A stretch of DNA of 58,000 nt from Adiantum capillus-veneris (GCA_014529385.2 CM043963.1:103462912-103520911); one strand, 5' to 3'. Numbered from the stretch's first letter, positions 1 through 11,293 are shown. The notes: a model not told the origin generated them from the sequence alone. Made by a program: numbers and translations.

Positions 1-182
1 GATTCTGGAACTGAAATGTATATTTAGATAAGTACAACTGATAGTAAGTACAACAGTATGATCCTAAGAGTGCTCCAAGCTTAATGTCAAAAGAGTACAA
101 GAGCACGACGAGCTCCATGAGTGACACTAGACACTCAGCATTACAATAGTCAACAATAGATCATGCCAAATGAGTAATGGGA

Positions 183-194
183 CCTATTTATAGG
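183..194 (-). promoter_or_regulatory. Candidate minus-strand TATA box of an LTR-like segment
   Basis: The motif CCTATAAATAGG reads on the minus strand. The roughly 200 bp downstream of it (toward position 1) look like an LTR R/U5 region, with repeated TTGTACTTAC-like words, but the segment is cut by the window edge and no second LTR copy is visible. This is a weak call from motif and context only. Confidence 0.25.
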
Positions 195-585
195 TGTCAA
201 ATTTGTCCTTTGATTGAGTGTGCATTGTACAGTTATTGTAGTAATTGGACTCGATAACAGCTAATTTCCACTGTTGATCTGACTTTTCGAATGGGGTCTG
301 TTCCTACTGTCTACATTTCCTTCCCGTATTGTTTTAAATTTTGGAATATTTCCAAAATATTGGGTATTTTTTTGAAAATTCTAGGTAAAAATGGATCGAA
401 ATCCACCCACTTTCCTTCTAGCTCACTCATCTGTAAAAGAGATCATGAGCTGGTCTGGGTGCACCTTACTTCTTACGAGCTGAGGTAATTAGACCTCTTA
501 GCTCTCTATGCTTATGAAGTGGCTTGCATACACTGAGTGGATTTCATCGTTTCCTTTTATCTGGGACCTTCTTCTTTGTAGGTTT

Positions 586-1126
586 TGAGATGACCCAAGA
601 TGGAGCCTAGATTGCCAATGGTTGGCCCGCACCTAGAGCACCAGTACCAACATTCTCCTTCTGATTAGTCGATAAATCTCTTCTTGCTCTAGCTGCTCCT
701 TGTATTCAGTCATCATCTCTACTGCATAGGGTGTCAAGGCATTCCAGGTCTCATCATAAAAAATTTGTTTGTCCCTTGTAGCTTCGCCCTAGCCAACTTA
801 TGACAAACTGAGGCAATATGAATCCATTCTTTTTGCAGCGGTTGCTTCGATTTGATTCGGGCCTCAAACGGGACTTCAGCCATCTCTCTGAATTAAGGGT
901 CTGGTGGAGCATTGTTCGTGAGTTCCTTTTTTGAATCTTAGAAGATTTAACCGATAGTTGTAGCAACTCATTAGTGATCTTTATCAACTTCCTTAGTCGA
1001 TCCCACCATTGATACATTTTAATTTTGAAAAGCTACAAATTGGCTTTCAGCTCATCAAGAGTGAATTTCTGTTTAGCATGATTCAAAATTTCTTTCTAGG
1101 CTAATACCCAGTCTGCTCTGTCATAA
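586..1126 (-). pseudogene. Decayed unidentified coding region
   Basis: On the minus strand, protein-like reading is spread over three frames. It runs from about 1126 (DELKANL, then MYQWWDRLRKLIKITNELL), shifts near 900 into a stretch containing EWIHIASVCHKLARAKLQG, and shifts again near 770 into YDETWNALTPYAVEMMTEYK followed by a charged helix. Stops and frameshifts separate the pieces. The composition (helical, basic and acidic, no membrane segment) resembles accessory ORFs of gypsy elements, but I do not recognise the family and no LTR pair surrounds it. It may be a relic of a retroelement ORF or of a host gene. Confidence 0.3.
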
Positions 1127-1411
1127 AATCTAATATCTAACCAACCCAAATGATTTTCTCATATTAAATTGATCACTTAATGTGGGAGAATAAACGGGAA
1201 CAAGTGTTAAGATATAGGTATGTGCTTATAGATCTATCTCAACACGGGGCCAATAGTAAAGGGGCCCAAATGGGAGATGTTCTATCAAGAGCAAGGCTAA
1301 CCAATGGAGCATAAGACCTTAGGGTTAGCTTCATTGAAGACCTCCAATAATGTGTGTAAAAGTCCTTTGACCTTAGGTAAGCTAGGAGCTTGAGGTGGGA
1401 ACCCGGCCCAA

Positions 1412-1530
1412 GCTCGAGGTGCTTGTCGTGCTTGAGGTGCTTGTCCTGCTTGAGGTGCTTGTCATGCTTGAGGTGCTTGACTGGCTCCATGCTTGAGGTG
1501 CTTGACTTGGTGCATGATTAAGGTGCTTGA
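1412..1530. repeat. 18-25 bp GCTTGAGGTGCTTG minisatellite
   Basis: Three 18-bp units (1412-1429, 1430-1447, 1448-1465) are followed by two 25-bp variants (1466-1490, 1491-1515) and decayed units. Each starts with GCTTGAGGTGCTTG. Small ORFs on the minus strand here are products of this repeat. Confidence 0.85.
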
Positions 1531-3180
1531 GGTGCCTTGAGAAGCTTGCCTGAGATGCTTGTGGGAACACCCCCTACTTCAAGTGCTTAGTCATGCTTGA
1601 TGACTAAGGGGCTTGCTCATCCAAAGTCAAAAAGATCCCTACAAGGAGGGGGGCGAGCCTACAAGAGGGGGGGATGAGAGAGAACACACACACACACACA
1701 AGGGAAGCCCCAGCTTGAAGAGGCAGCAAGGACACTTGTCAAGTTCCTCCTCATGTTGCCCTCATGGTGTGCCTGAAGCCTATTGGTTGGCCACCCAAGG
1801 GGTCCAATGATAATTTAGGATATCTAATTAATTGATTTTTCATTTATCAAGTCCTCTCTCTAAAAGGGGAAAGGGGGCCACTTGTCCCAAGGCTACCCCT
1901 GTTGCTTGTAATGGCTCCTGCTTGTGATTGGCTAGGCCTGGAGGGGTCCAATGAGCTTCAAGCATGAGCTACAAGGGGGGGTCGACCCAAGAAAGCTAGG
2001 GGGGTGCTTAGGGGGTATACTCACCCACACACACTCACAAACACTCTCATTGTGTGCTATGAAAAGTGCAAGAGCTCCCTCTCCAAGCAAGTAGAGGTTT
2101 AGAGACTACACCAACACTCTTGGCTATGGAGTGCAAATCCAACCAAGAGCCATGCTTCAATGCTTGAGCTTGTCATCTCCTTCTTCTTCATTACTATGCT
2201 ATTATGTATGCTAGCTCAAGAGTTATGATAAGTGAGGAACTAGCTCTTTCTCGTATGAAATGTTTCTTCTTCCTCTTCCCTACCCTCATTCCCTGCTAGC
2301 TCTCTCCACCTTCGAAGGTGTTTGAGGTCTTGGGACTGAGGCTTGGTATAGTTAAAGCTTTCTTCAAGTTTAGGTTATGCTATGATGGTGATGCATGAAG
2401 CTTTCCATCTTCATTGCTTGACCTAGGTCACAAGGAACACAAAGAATGTATTGTAACAGGTCTCTCTTTATGGGAGAAATCATAATACAAATGCCTATTG
2501 GAGGGGGGACCGGCTCCACATAAATCCGGTCCTCAACTGTTGTCATGTTCTCTAAATTCTCTCTCTTGCAAAAGTATTGTCTATGCCAAGTTAAGTAATT
2601 TCTATGATTATGTTGCTATCTTCAATTATGTCTACCCGCTATGCTCACAAAATCATTTCTTGAAAGTATTCTCATTAAATTCCGCTACTCTCAAATTGAA
2701 TAGGCAAATTCCATTACAGCTCTATTCAACTCATACCATTCTCACAACTGATCAACTATCTTGATGTAGCACTGCTGATCAGGTGGTTTGTTATACTTGG
2801 GGTACAAAATACGAAAAACCCTAGAAAGTTCATCCTCCTTCACCTATAATGCATACATCAGAACAAGTGAATTGAGAACAAACTCAATGAAATTCATAAC
2901 AATCTGAGTTTCTTATTGCAACATTTTTTGAAAATTCTGATGAGATGATACAAGCTTTTCAGATTCATTTCTTGCTCCTTGAGTGTCATTCACGCTGGAG
3001 AGGGGGAGTGGGGAACACAACCAACACACACACAAAAAAAATGACTCTTTGTATTCACAACACCCCTATCTTCTAGAAAATCACCTGCGAACAATGCACA
3101 CGAACCAATGCACCGACATACTCGACGAAACACACACGCACTCACAACATTCGCACAGATTCTATTGCATAGACCATCGA
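1531..3180. other. Intergenic DNA without a recognisable gene
   Basis: I see no supported gene. There are short AC runs (about 1683-1700, 2029-2045 and 3023-3040) and a purine-rich tract near 2500 (GGAGGGGGGAC) that could be an old polypurine tract, but no matching LTR is found. The copia element inserted at the right edge. Confidence 0.5.
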
Positions 3181-3407
3181 TGTTACCATATACATGTGGT
3201 AGTGATGTGTGTGAACACACTAGAACCGCCAGGGCATTTTTTCCCTCTTTAGGAGGGTTTTTCCCTCGAGCATTGTATATATGCCCATCACTCTAGGGCT
3301 ATCAATCTTTCCATTGCACACTAAGTAACACACTCTCTATTGTGTGCCTTGAGCTTCCTTCGTCTTCTCCAAGTTGTGTGCGTTTCTTTGCAACCCTAAT
3401 TCCAACA
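3181..3407 (+). repeat. 5' LTR of copia 1
   Basis: The LTR starts TG and ends CA. A TATA-like GTATATATG lies near 3273-3281. It is the same length as the 3' LTR. Confidence 0.96.
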
Positions 3408-3409
3408 AT

Positions 3410-3421
3410 TGGTATCAGAGC
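3410..3421 (+). promoter_or_regulatory. Primer binding site, initiator tRNA-Met type
   Basis: TGGTATCAGAGC lies two bases after the LTR. This is the standard plant copia PBS complementary to the 3' end of initiator tRNA-Met, where minus-strand cDNA starts. Confidence 0.95.
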
Positions 3422-3733
3422 AGGTTGCGTCCTCCCGGGCTTAGTCGCCAGCTGCTCCAGTACACGCCTGCTCACTTTCTCCGAGTTTAGTGAGCTTTGG
3501 CGAGCGTTCCCAGGTCGACAAATGTTTTGATTTGGGCTCATTTCGGCCTCCGTTTCCACTACAGGCAGTACTGCACAGGCTATTTTGTCATTTTGTGCAG
3601 AATTTCTGTCAATGCCGTTTTCTGTATAACAGGTGCCTTATAGTCTTCTACAGTTTGTTCTATATAGCACAGGTTGTTTCCGCTCCATTTATCCTATTTT
3701 CGGACAGTTTTCACATCAAGTGCAGCATTTACC

Positions 3734-5596
3734 ATGGCTGATAACAACAACACAGATGTGTTCAAGATGTTTGCTGCTAAGGATAGGTTGGATGGGGACA
3801 ATTACCCTATGTGGGCTTATATGATGCAACATGTTCTTGTGTCAAAGGGAGTCTGGAACATTGTGCAGGGCATTGATGTACGTCGTGGTTCTGAGGATGT
3901 AGGCGATGTTGAGGATGTTGCAGGTCTTGCTGCAAGGATTGCAGTTGTTAGAGTTGTTTTGCCTACGGCAGAACAAGCTCGTTGGGATGTAAAAGATGCG
4001 TAGGCTCATGCATTGATTGCGATGTCTGTGAAGCGCACCATTGTTCCTCACATCTGTTCAACAAAATCTGCAAAACAGGCTTGGGATATTTTGGTTGGTC
4101 TTTATGCAAGTCGCAATGAGGCTAAAATTCCTTTGTTGCGTAAAGAGCTGGAGTCGAAGATTATGCATGAGGAAGATGATATGGACACTTTCCTTCCTAG
4201 TGTCAAGGATATCAATGAGCAGCTTATTTCTGCAGGTGAAGTCATTTCAGATAGTTCCCTTGTGCAGACTGTTCTTGATGCCTTACCAGATTCCTACCAG
4301 ACTTTTGCTAGTACTTGGAGACTGATGACCCAAGGAAATCCTGAAGTTGTCAAGTTTGATGCATTATGCACATTGCTATTGCAAGAGTCACTTTCTAGAA
4401 AAAACAGGACTAGGCAGCGTGCAGTTGAACAAGCTTTTATTGCTTCTCAAAGAAAGGGTGGTAACAATAATGCAGCCACTTCTTATGGTTCTGTTGCGAG
4501 TGACAAAAATTATGTTCCTAATGCTTCTACTGGCAGCATTTTGTCTGGCAATTCTAGTGATAAGGGCAAAAAGAAGATGCATTGCCATTATTGTAAAGCT
4601 AATGATCACTTGATCAAGTCGTGTCCTAAGTTGAAGGCCAAAGAGGCTAAGAAGAAAGAGGGTGGTTCCACTGCAAATGCTGGTTCCACTACAAATGCAG
4701 CCATTGTTGATTCTTCTCTGAAAGGAGACTGTGATGATGATGTTGATGCAGAATGGACTTTTAGCGCAGAGTGCACTTACAATCCTGTTGTCCATGATGC
4801 ATGCTTGTCAGTTGCTGCAGATTCACATGTGTGGTATTTCGACAGTGGTGCTACAAAGCACATTACCTCACATCGTGAATTGCTTACCTCTCTCGAGTCT
4901 GTCCCTCATGGGAATTCTGTCACTTGTGCCAACAACGCCCCTTATCCGGTTCAGGGAGTTGGAAAGATTGTGCTTACTGCTGCAAATGGCAGCTCTTTCA
5001 CACTTGTTGATGCACTTTATGTACCTGGGATCAAGAAGAATCTCTTGTCTGTATCCGCACTTGCTAGACTTGGACTTGTAGTTAGATTTGTCGATGACAG
5101 ATGTATAGTTCATGATCTCAGTTTTGGTGATGAAATTGTTGCATCTGGGCTTTTGTGCCGTGGGATGTATAAGCTCACTTTGTATGACAAGTGTGGACAA
5201 AATTTTGCAAATGCTGTTGCAGATTCAAGGGCTATTTCAGATGCAAAACTTTGGCATGCACGTTTTGGTCATCTGAATTTTGCCAGTTTGCTGCATTGGC
5301 AAAAATCTGATATGGTTGCTTCTTTGCCGCCTCTTGAAGCACCTGTCAAACATGTTTGTGAAGGCTGTATTTTGGGTAAGATGCAGCGTTCTAAGTTTCC
5401 AAAGGATGGTTCAGTTCGGGCCACATCCACGTTCCAACTTGTGCATAGTGATGTTTGTGGGCCCATGCAAACTCCGTCCTTGGGAAATTACCTGTACTTT
5501 GTGACTTTCATTGATGATTACTCCAGGCATGCATGGGTATTTCCGCATAAAGCCAAGTCCGTAGTTTTTATGTGCTTCAAACAATTTCTGGCTACG
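3734..5596 (+). pseudogene. copia 1 gag, protease and N-terminal integrase
   Basis: The ATG at 3734 opens MADNNNTDVFKMF, followed by a UBN2-type copia gag with DGDNYPMWAYMM near residue 19. A single in-frame TAG (4001-4003) breaks gag; copia 2 has a CAA codon there. Further on are a CX2CX4HX4C zinc knuckle (4583-4624, CHYCKANDHLIKSC), the aspartic protease site DSG (4841-4849, in WYFDSGATKH), the GAG-pre-integrase zinc module (HARFGHLN ... CEGCILGK, about 5255-5385) and the start of the integrase core with its first catalytic Asp (LVHSDVCGP, about 5440-5466). The frame is cut at 5596 by the insertion and runs into it for about 33 meaningless codons. The start fits the family: it lies about 330 bp after the LTR. 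Confidence 0.93.
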
Positions 5597-6223
5597 TGTA
5601 AGGTCTCTACTTTCAAATTTCACACAAGTTCTATTACGCATTTGAATTTTTTTAACCATCCCTCATTATTTAAGATATTGAAGTTCAAATTATGAATCGT
5701 AGGTTGAGAAAATCTAGAATTTAAAATTTACGCTACAAAATTTTGACATGTTTAGCTATATGAATCACTAATTAACTTATTGTAAAACTTAGTTACCGAT
5801 TGTAGAATTTTCTTTTACTACTGTAAAGTTAATATAAGACTGTAAAGTTTAACTTAAAAATGTAAAGTAAATTATCATTAAGGAAATAAATAAAATGATT
5901 ATAAAGACAAAAGAATACACATGGATGACAATTGAAGGCACATGGACTCACCTAGACTCACATAGGAGGGGACAAAGTGGGACACACTGTCACATGAAAA
6001 GAAGAGGCTACTCTTGACTAATCTTAATGAGGGGGGGCCTGTGTGGCCTTATCTTTTGATGATAATGACAAAGTGGTCAATCTCATGGGTACCACAAGGG
6101 TATCAAAAACGCGGGTATGATTTTTTGCGGGGAAAAAAATAAAAAAATAAAAATTTTAAAATTTTAAAATTTTAAAAAATATATATTTTTTTTGAAAAAA
6201 AAAGTTGGACGTTTTCTTTTCTG

Positions 6224-6233
6224 CTATAAATAG
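6224..6233 (+). promoter_or_regulatory. TATA box inside the insertion
   Basis: CTATAAATAG follows an AT-rich block and is followed by a C/T-rich leader. It supports an LTR-like promoter reading of the 5597-8567 insertion. Confidence 0.5.
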
Positions 6234-6394
6234 AGCATCCATGCTCACACTTTAGACATAGAGATTGCCTGTATAGTGCTCATGAAGTGCTGCCATTTCT
6301 CTTAGAGAGAAGGCGTCCACAAACCACTAAGAGAGAAAAAACTCTAATGGACTAATAAGGTGCGTATTAATCAAGCAGTCAATTAACTTTAGGA

Positions 6395-6910
6395 ATGATG
6401 TGTGTGTGCTATCTCTTACTCTAATCTCTCTAATAGATTAGTAAGATTCAATTAGCTATGTGTGTGTGTGTGCTATCTCTTACTCTAATCTCTCTAATAG
6501 ATTAGTAAGAATCAATTCGCATGTGTGTGTGTGCTATCTCTTACTCTGATCTCTCTAATAGATTAGTAAGATTCAATTAGCTATGTGTGTGTGTGTTTAT
6601 CTCTTACTCTAATCTCTTTACTAGATTAGTAAGATTCAATTAGTTTTACGAAGGATATGTGTGTATGTGTGTTATCTTTTACTTTAATCTCTCTAATAGA
6701 TTGGTGAGATTCAATTAGCTTTAGAAAAGGATGTGTGTGTGTTCTCTTTTACTCTAATCTTTCTAATGGATTAGTATGATTCAATTAACTTTAGAAAAGG
6801 ATGTGTGTGTGTTCTCTTTTACTCTAATTTTCTAATGGATTAGTAAGATTCAATTAACTTTAGAAAAGATGTGTGTATATGTTTTCTCTTACTCTAATCT
6901 CTCTAAGTAT
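6395..6910. repeat. 61-75 bp tandem array with TG microsatellite and hairpin
   Basis: There are about seven units. Successive TAAGATTCAATT words lie at about 6442, 6506, 6567, 6630, 6705, 6776 and 6844. Each unit has a TG run, then CTTACTCTAATC and GATTAGTAAG, which can pair as a bulged hairpin. Unit length steps from about 62 to about 70 as an extra TTAGAAAAGG block appears in the later units. Confidence 0.88.
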
Positions 6911-7361
6911 CCCTAGTCTCTCTAGTTAGTGCATCTTCACTATTAACTTATGCATAGTTAATTGAAAGTTAATACATAAGAAAACTTATCATATTCTTAT
7001 TATACATGATGAAATTCTTATTTATCAATTTTATTGTCAATTAGATTAAGTAGAATTTTGAATAATACTAAAAATTGATTTAGTTGAAGTATAGAAATTG
7101 AAGTTAGAATTGGATTAGAAATGTGAAGCATAAAAGTAATGTATTCCTAAACTTTCACTCATAGTTTACACATTTAATTTTTGATTAATTACGATTAGCA
7201 AATATTTGATGTATAGAAATTAGATGTAAAACAACAACACTAAGTGTGAATCTGAGTTGGCGAGGGTTCAAATTACAGACTCTCTTTGGAAACAAGGAGA
7301 TTACTAGGGAAATTGACCAATTTAAAGTTCTAAGTGTATAATATAAGTGTAGTACAAAAAA

Positions 7362-7556
7362 ATGGCTCCAAAGCGTGCTCGAACACAAGGCGCTAATGAT
7401 CATGAAGCCGATACAAGTAACGGTGGAACTCCTGCGGAACATGCTATGTCTCCACCAATCGGATCAATCGAAGCTATGGTACAGGTTAGTATTGAAGTTT
7501 CAAGTTATGCATCATTGCATATGCGAGACCATAGGAATATATTATTTACCTTATGA
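7362..7556 (+). other. Short ORF MAPKRARTQG..., possible gag N-terminus remnant
   Basis: The 64-codon ORF starts at ATG 7362, about 1.1 kb after the TATA box of the insertion. The basic opening (MAPKRARTQG) followed by a polar stretch resembles the N-terminus of some gypsy gag proteins. A GT-rich donor-like site (ACAGGTTAG, about 7482) follows, after which coding character is lost. This is only suggestive, and the ORF may be chance. Confidence 0.25.
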
Positions 7557-7737
7557 AAAGAAAACACGGAGCGAAACCATGGGGCTTAACCCAAAGAAAC
7601 TCGTCATATGTTTGACAAATAGGAAAGATTGTCTGGTTAAACTGGTTGCTATAGGAAAGAATGTTTGTCCAAAACCTTCGGTATAGTTTCTCTCAAGTCT
7701 CTCTACTTATTAGCGCTAGTATTATGTGGCAGTTGCC

Positions 7738-7905
7738 GAGGCGTGAGATGACACCCAGGATGGCACCATTGATGCTGTGGTGGGAGTACACCCAGATTAG
7801 CCCGGCTGGATACTGCGGTTTTGTTTTGCCGTGGCGTGAGGATGACGCCCAGATTGCCACCGTTGTTGCTGTGACGGGAGTACGTCCAGATTAGCACAAC
7901 GAATA
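7738..7905. repeat. About 93-bp imperfect tandem duplication
   Basis: Two units begin GGCGTGAG(A/G)ATGAC, continue through CCCAG and TGGGAGTAC-like words and end CCAGATTAGC. The region is GC-richer than its surroundings. ORFs on both strands here derive from the repeat. Confidence 0.7.
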
Positions 7906-7979
7906 CTTGTCGAGCGGTATGGGACGCTCATGAGGACAAGGGTTTTTATAAATAATGTATATACCGATCGGACATAATA

Positions 7980-8440
7980 GCGTTAGTAGAGATTCTTAAG
8001 TGAATCTAATCCAAGGGTTGTTGGTTTAAAATTGGACGACTTCTTGTTTGACAATTGTTTGTAATACAGTTTGAAGGGCTGTTTTAACGAACCAGTATCA
8101 TAAATAAAGTAAAGGAACATGTATGTTTAAACAGTGTGGTAGTAATTAGATAACAAAAGAAGGGTGAGTGTGGTGTGGAAAGTGGGAGAATGATACCCCG
8201 ACGGTATCATTCTATGGACGGGTGGACCCGATGAGTTGGGTAACTTTCCAACGCGAGAATTTTCTTTTTAGTCATAAATCTTAAAAGAGACAAACCTTGG
8301 CGGCTGTGCTTCTGAAACATGGAGAAAAAAGCGCACAGGTTGGTCACTCTAAGATATATACTTTTAGGTATAATTGATTATAGATAGTTTTTAGATAGGG
8401 TTATGGTGGTCACGCTCCGCCATAGCGAGATAGGACCAAT
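7980..8440 (+). repeat. Dispersed repeat also present inverted at about 16620-17040
   Basis: The words GTGAGTGTGGTGTGGAAAGT, GGACGGGTGGACC and GGCGGCTGTGC occur in this order here and, with moderate divergence, in the same order on the minus strand near 16.7-16.9 kb. This shows that the insertion belongs to a repeated family. Confidence 0.75.
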
Positions 8441-8567
8441 CCTTCACTAACGGTTCATGCCCGTGGGTACGCAGTAGCTAAAGCAATGTCCGTTGGTTTT
8501 TCCTTATCAGGATTGGAGACCTATCAAAGGTACTCCGCTCCTCTCGACAAGGGGCAGGGACCTCACA

Positions 8568-10991
8568 CTAAGGCTGAAAATGTCTCAAAATGTACTCTAT
8601 GGGCACCCTCCGTCCCAATCAAGGGGGGGAGTATATGTCTCATGAATTTAATGCATTTCTAGCTAGTCGTCGGATAAAACACCAATGTACAGTGCCTTAT
8701 ACACCTCAGCAAAATGGTGTTGCTGAGAGGAAAAATAGGTCATTGACGGAAATGGCACGATGTATGGTCAAAAGTCAAGCTTTTCCGCATTCTTTTTGGC
8801 TTGAGGCCATCATGTGTGCCACTTATGTACTTAACAAGTGTCCTACGAAAGCTGTGCAGTCTATTACTCCATATGAAGCATGGCATGATAGAAAGCCTTC
8901 TATTGAGCACATGCGTGTTTTTGGCTGTTTGGCATATGCTTTGGTGCCACAAGTGCAGCGCAGAAAATTGGATGATAAGGCTGTCAAATGTATTTTTTTT
9001 GGTTATAGTGTTGAAAGCAAAGGTTACAGGTTGTATCATCCGTAAACAAAACGTATTCTGGTTTCACGGGATGTAGTATTTGTGGAAGATTCTGTTTAGC
9101 CCTTGCTGTCATGTACTAGAGACAGTAATGTAAGCTCACAGGACATTTATGACACTTTGTTGCCTCTTTTCAGTGGTGGAAATAGGAATGTAAGTTCCAA
9201 TGAGGCAAATGTACAGCCTATGGGGGTTTGTGAAAATGTTACAGATCAGCCTATTACTGATGCATATGTACATGATGTACTTGATGAGGAAAGGGCTGAA
9301 AATGAGCAGGCTAGAGGTATGCCAAAATGACTGGTGCACACTTTGCGTGATAGTAAATTGGATGCACCTTTGTCTAGTCGTACTCGTTCAGGCTCTCGCC
9401 ATGCATCTTATGCATGAGATTGTTATGCTTTGGCTGTGTCTAGTTTACATGATGTTGCAGAGCCTCTGTCTTTTGAAGCACAGAATTCAGAAAATTCGAT
9501 GGCTGCCATGCAATCAAAATATGATGCACTTATAGAAAATGACACATGGACTTTATGCGATTTGCCTTCTGGCAAAGAGGCCATTGGTACAAAGTGGGTT
9601 TACAAGTTAAAAGACAAGCCGGATGGTGAGATCGATTGCCATAAGGCTCGAATTGTTGCGAAGGGTTATGCACAGCAAAAAGGCATTGATTATGAAGAGA
9701 CTTTTGCTCCCACTTGTCGTATGACTACTGTGCATTTTCTATGTGCATTGGAAGCTCATTTTGGTTGGGATGTACATCAATCAAACATTGTTACTGCTGT
9801 CTTGAATGGTGACATATTTGAGGAAGTTTATGTAACGCAGCCTCGCGGTTTTGTCATAAAAGGACAAGAGGACAAAGTGTGCAAATGTAACAAGGATTTG
9901 TATGGGTTGAAGCAATCTCCTCGTGCTTGGTATGAGAAAGCTGACACTCATTTGGTTAAACGAGGATTTCGTAACAGTCCAATAGAAAGCACATTGTATG
10001 TAAAGCGTGAGGATGATGTATTTCTCATCGTGGTTCTTTATGTTGATGATTTGCTGATCACTGGACCAAATGAGAGACATATTGCTGAATTTAAGGCTGA
10101 TTTGAATGCTACTTTCAAGATGAAAGATTTGGGGCTGTTGCATCATTACTTGGGTATACAATTTAAGCAATGTGATGGTGGTATTGCCTTGTGTTAGAAA
10201 AATTACATAGAGACATTGCTATGTAAGTTTGGACTTGAGGATTGCAAACCTATTGCCACTCCCATGGAAACAGGTTTGAAGTTGAGTCTACATGATGCTG
10301 GTGATCCTTCTGATGTCACTCTTTACCAAACTACTATTGGCTGCCTCATTTATGTATGCAACACGAGGCCGGATATTTAGTTTGCAGTCTCACAGGTCAG
10401 CAGATTTATAGCCCAGGGTCTAAGCATTGGCAGGCTGTCAAGAGGATTTTCCGCTACCTTAGTGGCACTTTACATCTTGGCTTGTTTTGTCCCAAGGGGG
10501 GATCATCGCCGCCAGACTTACATGCTTTTTCGGACTCAGATTGGGCTGGTTGTTTTGACACGCGAGTGTCCACAAGTGGTTTTTGTTTCATGCTTGGCAG
10601 TTCATGTATATCATGGTTGAGCAAGAAGCAACCTACTGTGGCCACTTCGAGTTGTGAGGCTGAGTACAGGGCAGTCTTCACAGCTACGGTTGAGTGTGTA
10701 TGGCTCAGATGCCTTATGGATGATTTGGGTGTTGAACAAGACACTGCCAACACTATCTACACTGACAGTCAGAGTGCATTGGCAGTTGCGAGGAACCCAG
10801 TTTTTCATGCTCGCAATAAGCACATTGAGGTGCATTACCACTATTTCAGGGAGAGGCTCTCAGCACGAGAGATCAGCTTGGCTTATGTGCCAACACAGGA
10901 CAACCTTGTAGATCTTTTCACAAAGGCATTGTCTCATGAGAAGATTGAAGCTTTCCACAAAGCTTTGGGCTTACTCCCCTTTGTGGACTGA
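8568..10991 (+). pseudogene. copia 1 integrase C-terminus, reverse transcriptase and RNase H
   Basis: Integrase resumes with GGEYMSHEF, then YTPQQNGVAERKNRS with the catalytic Glu, and FGCLAYALVP (8590-9045). RT begins with the WVYKLKDKPDGEID region (about 9595) and has VDDLL in YVDD at 10039-10050 as active site. RNase H (about 10520-10990) shows FSDSDWAGC, SSCEAEYRA and YTDSQSAL. The stops TAA 9043, TAG 9097, TGA 9328, TGA 9415, TAG 10195 and TAG 10378 all lie in one frame. A shift near 8585 and another near 10380-10430 (into the RNase H frame) complete the breakage. The final TGA at 10989 is the natural end (LPFVD), 75 bp before the 3' LTR. Confidence 0.95.
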
Positions 10992-11055
10992 TCCTGTCCT
11001 CAGGGCATGGCACTTCCCTTTACTCATGTGCCAGTTCTCGTTCACCGCATCACTC

Positions 11056-11064
11056 TAGGGGGGA
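11056..11064 (+). promoter_or_regulatory. Polypurine tract of copia 1
   Basis: A short purine tract, AGGGGGGA, lies immediately before the 3' LTR (separated by TT). It is the expected plus-strand primer site. Confidence 0.8.
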
Positions 11065-11066
11065 TT

Positions 11067-11293
11067 TGTTACCATATACATGTGGTAGTGATGTGTGTGA
11101 ACACACTAGGACCGCCGGGGCTTTTTTTCCTTCTTTAGGAGGTTTTTTCCCCCGAGCATTGTATATATGCCCATCACTCTAGGGCTATCAATCTTTCCAT
11201 TGCACACTAAGTAACACACTCTCTATTGTGTGCCTTGAGCTTCCTTCATCTTCTCCAAGCTGTGTGCGTTTCTCTGCAACCCTAATTCCAACA
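11067..11293 (+). repeat. 3' LTR of copia 1
   Basis: The 227-bp LTR matches 3181-3407 apart from nine substitutions, mostly transitions. It ends CCAACA, followed by the target duplication copy ATCAA. Confidence 0.96.

Larger units (their letters stand above)
5597..8567. mobile_element. 2,971-bp insertion in copia integrase: solo-LTR-like or short-TIR element
   Basis: The copia integrase frame stops making sense at 5597 and resumes at 8568. The insert starts TGTAAGGTCTCTACT and ends GGCAGGGACCTCACA. The ends are imperfect inverted repeats (11 of 15) and have the TG...CA form of an LTR. Flanking CTACG (5592-5596) and CTAAG (8568-8572) fit a 5-bp target duplication, and removing the insert plus one copy restores frame. 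Inside are an AT-rich block (6125-6190), a TATA box, a tandem array, and a short ORF opening MAPKRARTQG. No internal direct terminal repeats were seen, so a long solo LTR is the simplest reading. A non-autonomous TIR element is the alternative. Confidence 0.8.
3181..11293 (+). mobile_element. Ty1/copia retrotransposon, complete with both LTRs, inactivated (copia 1)
   Basis: Two 227-bp LTRs (3181-3407, 11067-11293) both run TGTTACC...CCAACA. They bound a PBS, a single gag-pol reading frame in copia order (gag, protease, integrase, RT, RNase H) and a polypurine tract. The flanks give a near-perfect 5-bp target duplication, ATCGA (3176-3180) and ATCAA (11294-11298). By eye the LTRs differ at 9 of 227 positions (about 4%). 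A later 2,971-bp insertion sits in integrase. Without it the element would be about 5.1 kb, normal for plant copia. It cannot be autonomous because gag-pol has several stops and at least two frameshifts. Confidence 0.97.

Noticed and set aside
2983-3296. Overlapping His/Thr-rich ORFs on both strands
   Set aside because: They are translated AC repeats and part of the copia LTR.
3410-3430. tRNA gene
   Set aside because: The tRNA-like words at 3410, 23510 and 42286 are primer binding sites complementary to tRNA ends; no cloverleaf is present.
8560-8572. CACTA transposon terminus (CACACTA at the right end of the insertion)
   Set aside because: The left end does not carry a matching CACTA repeat; the TG...CA ends with a near 5-bp duplication fit better.
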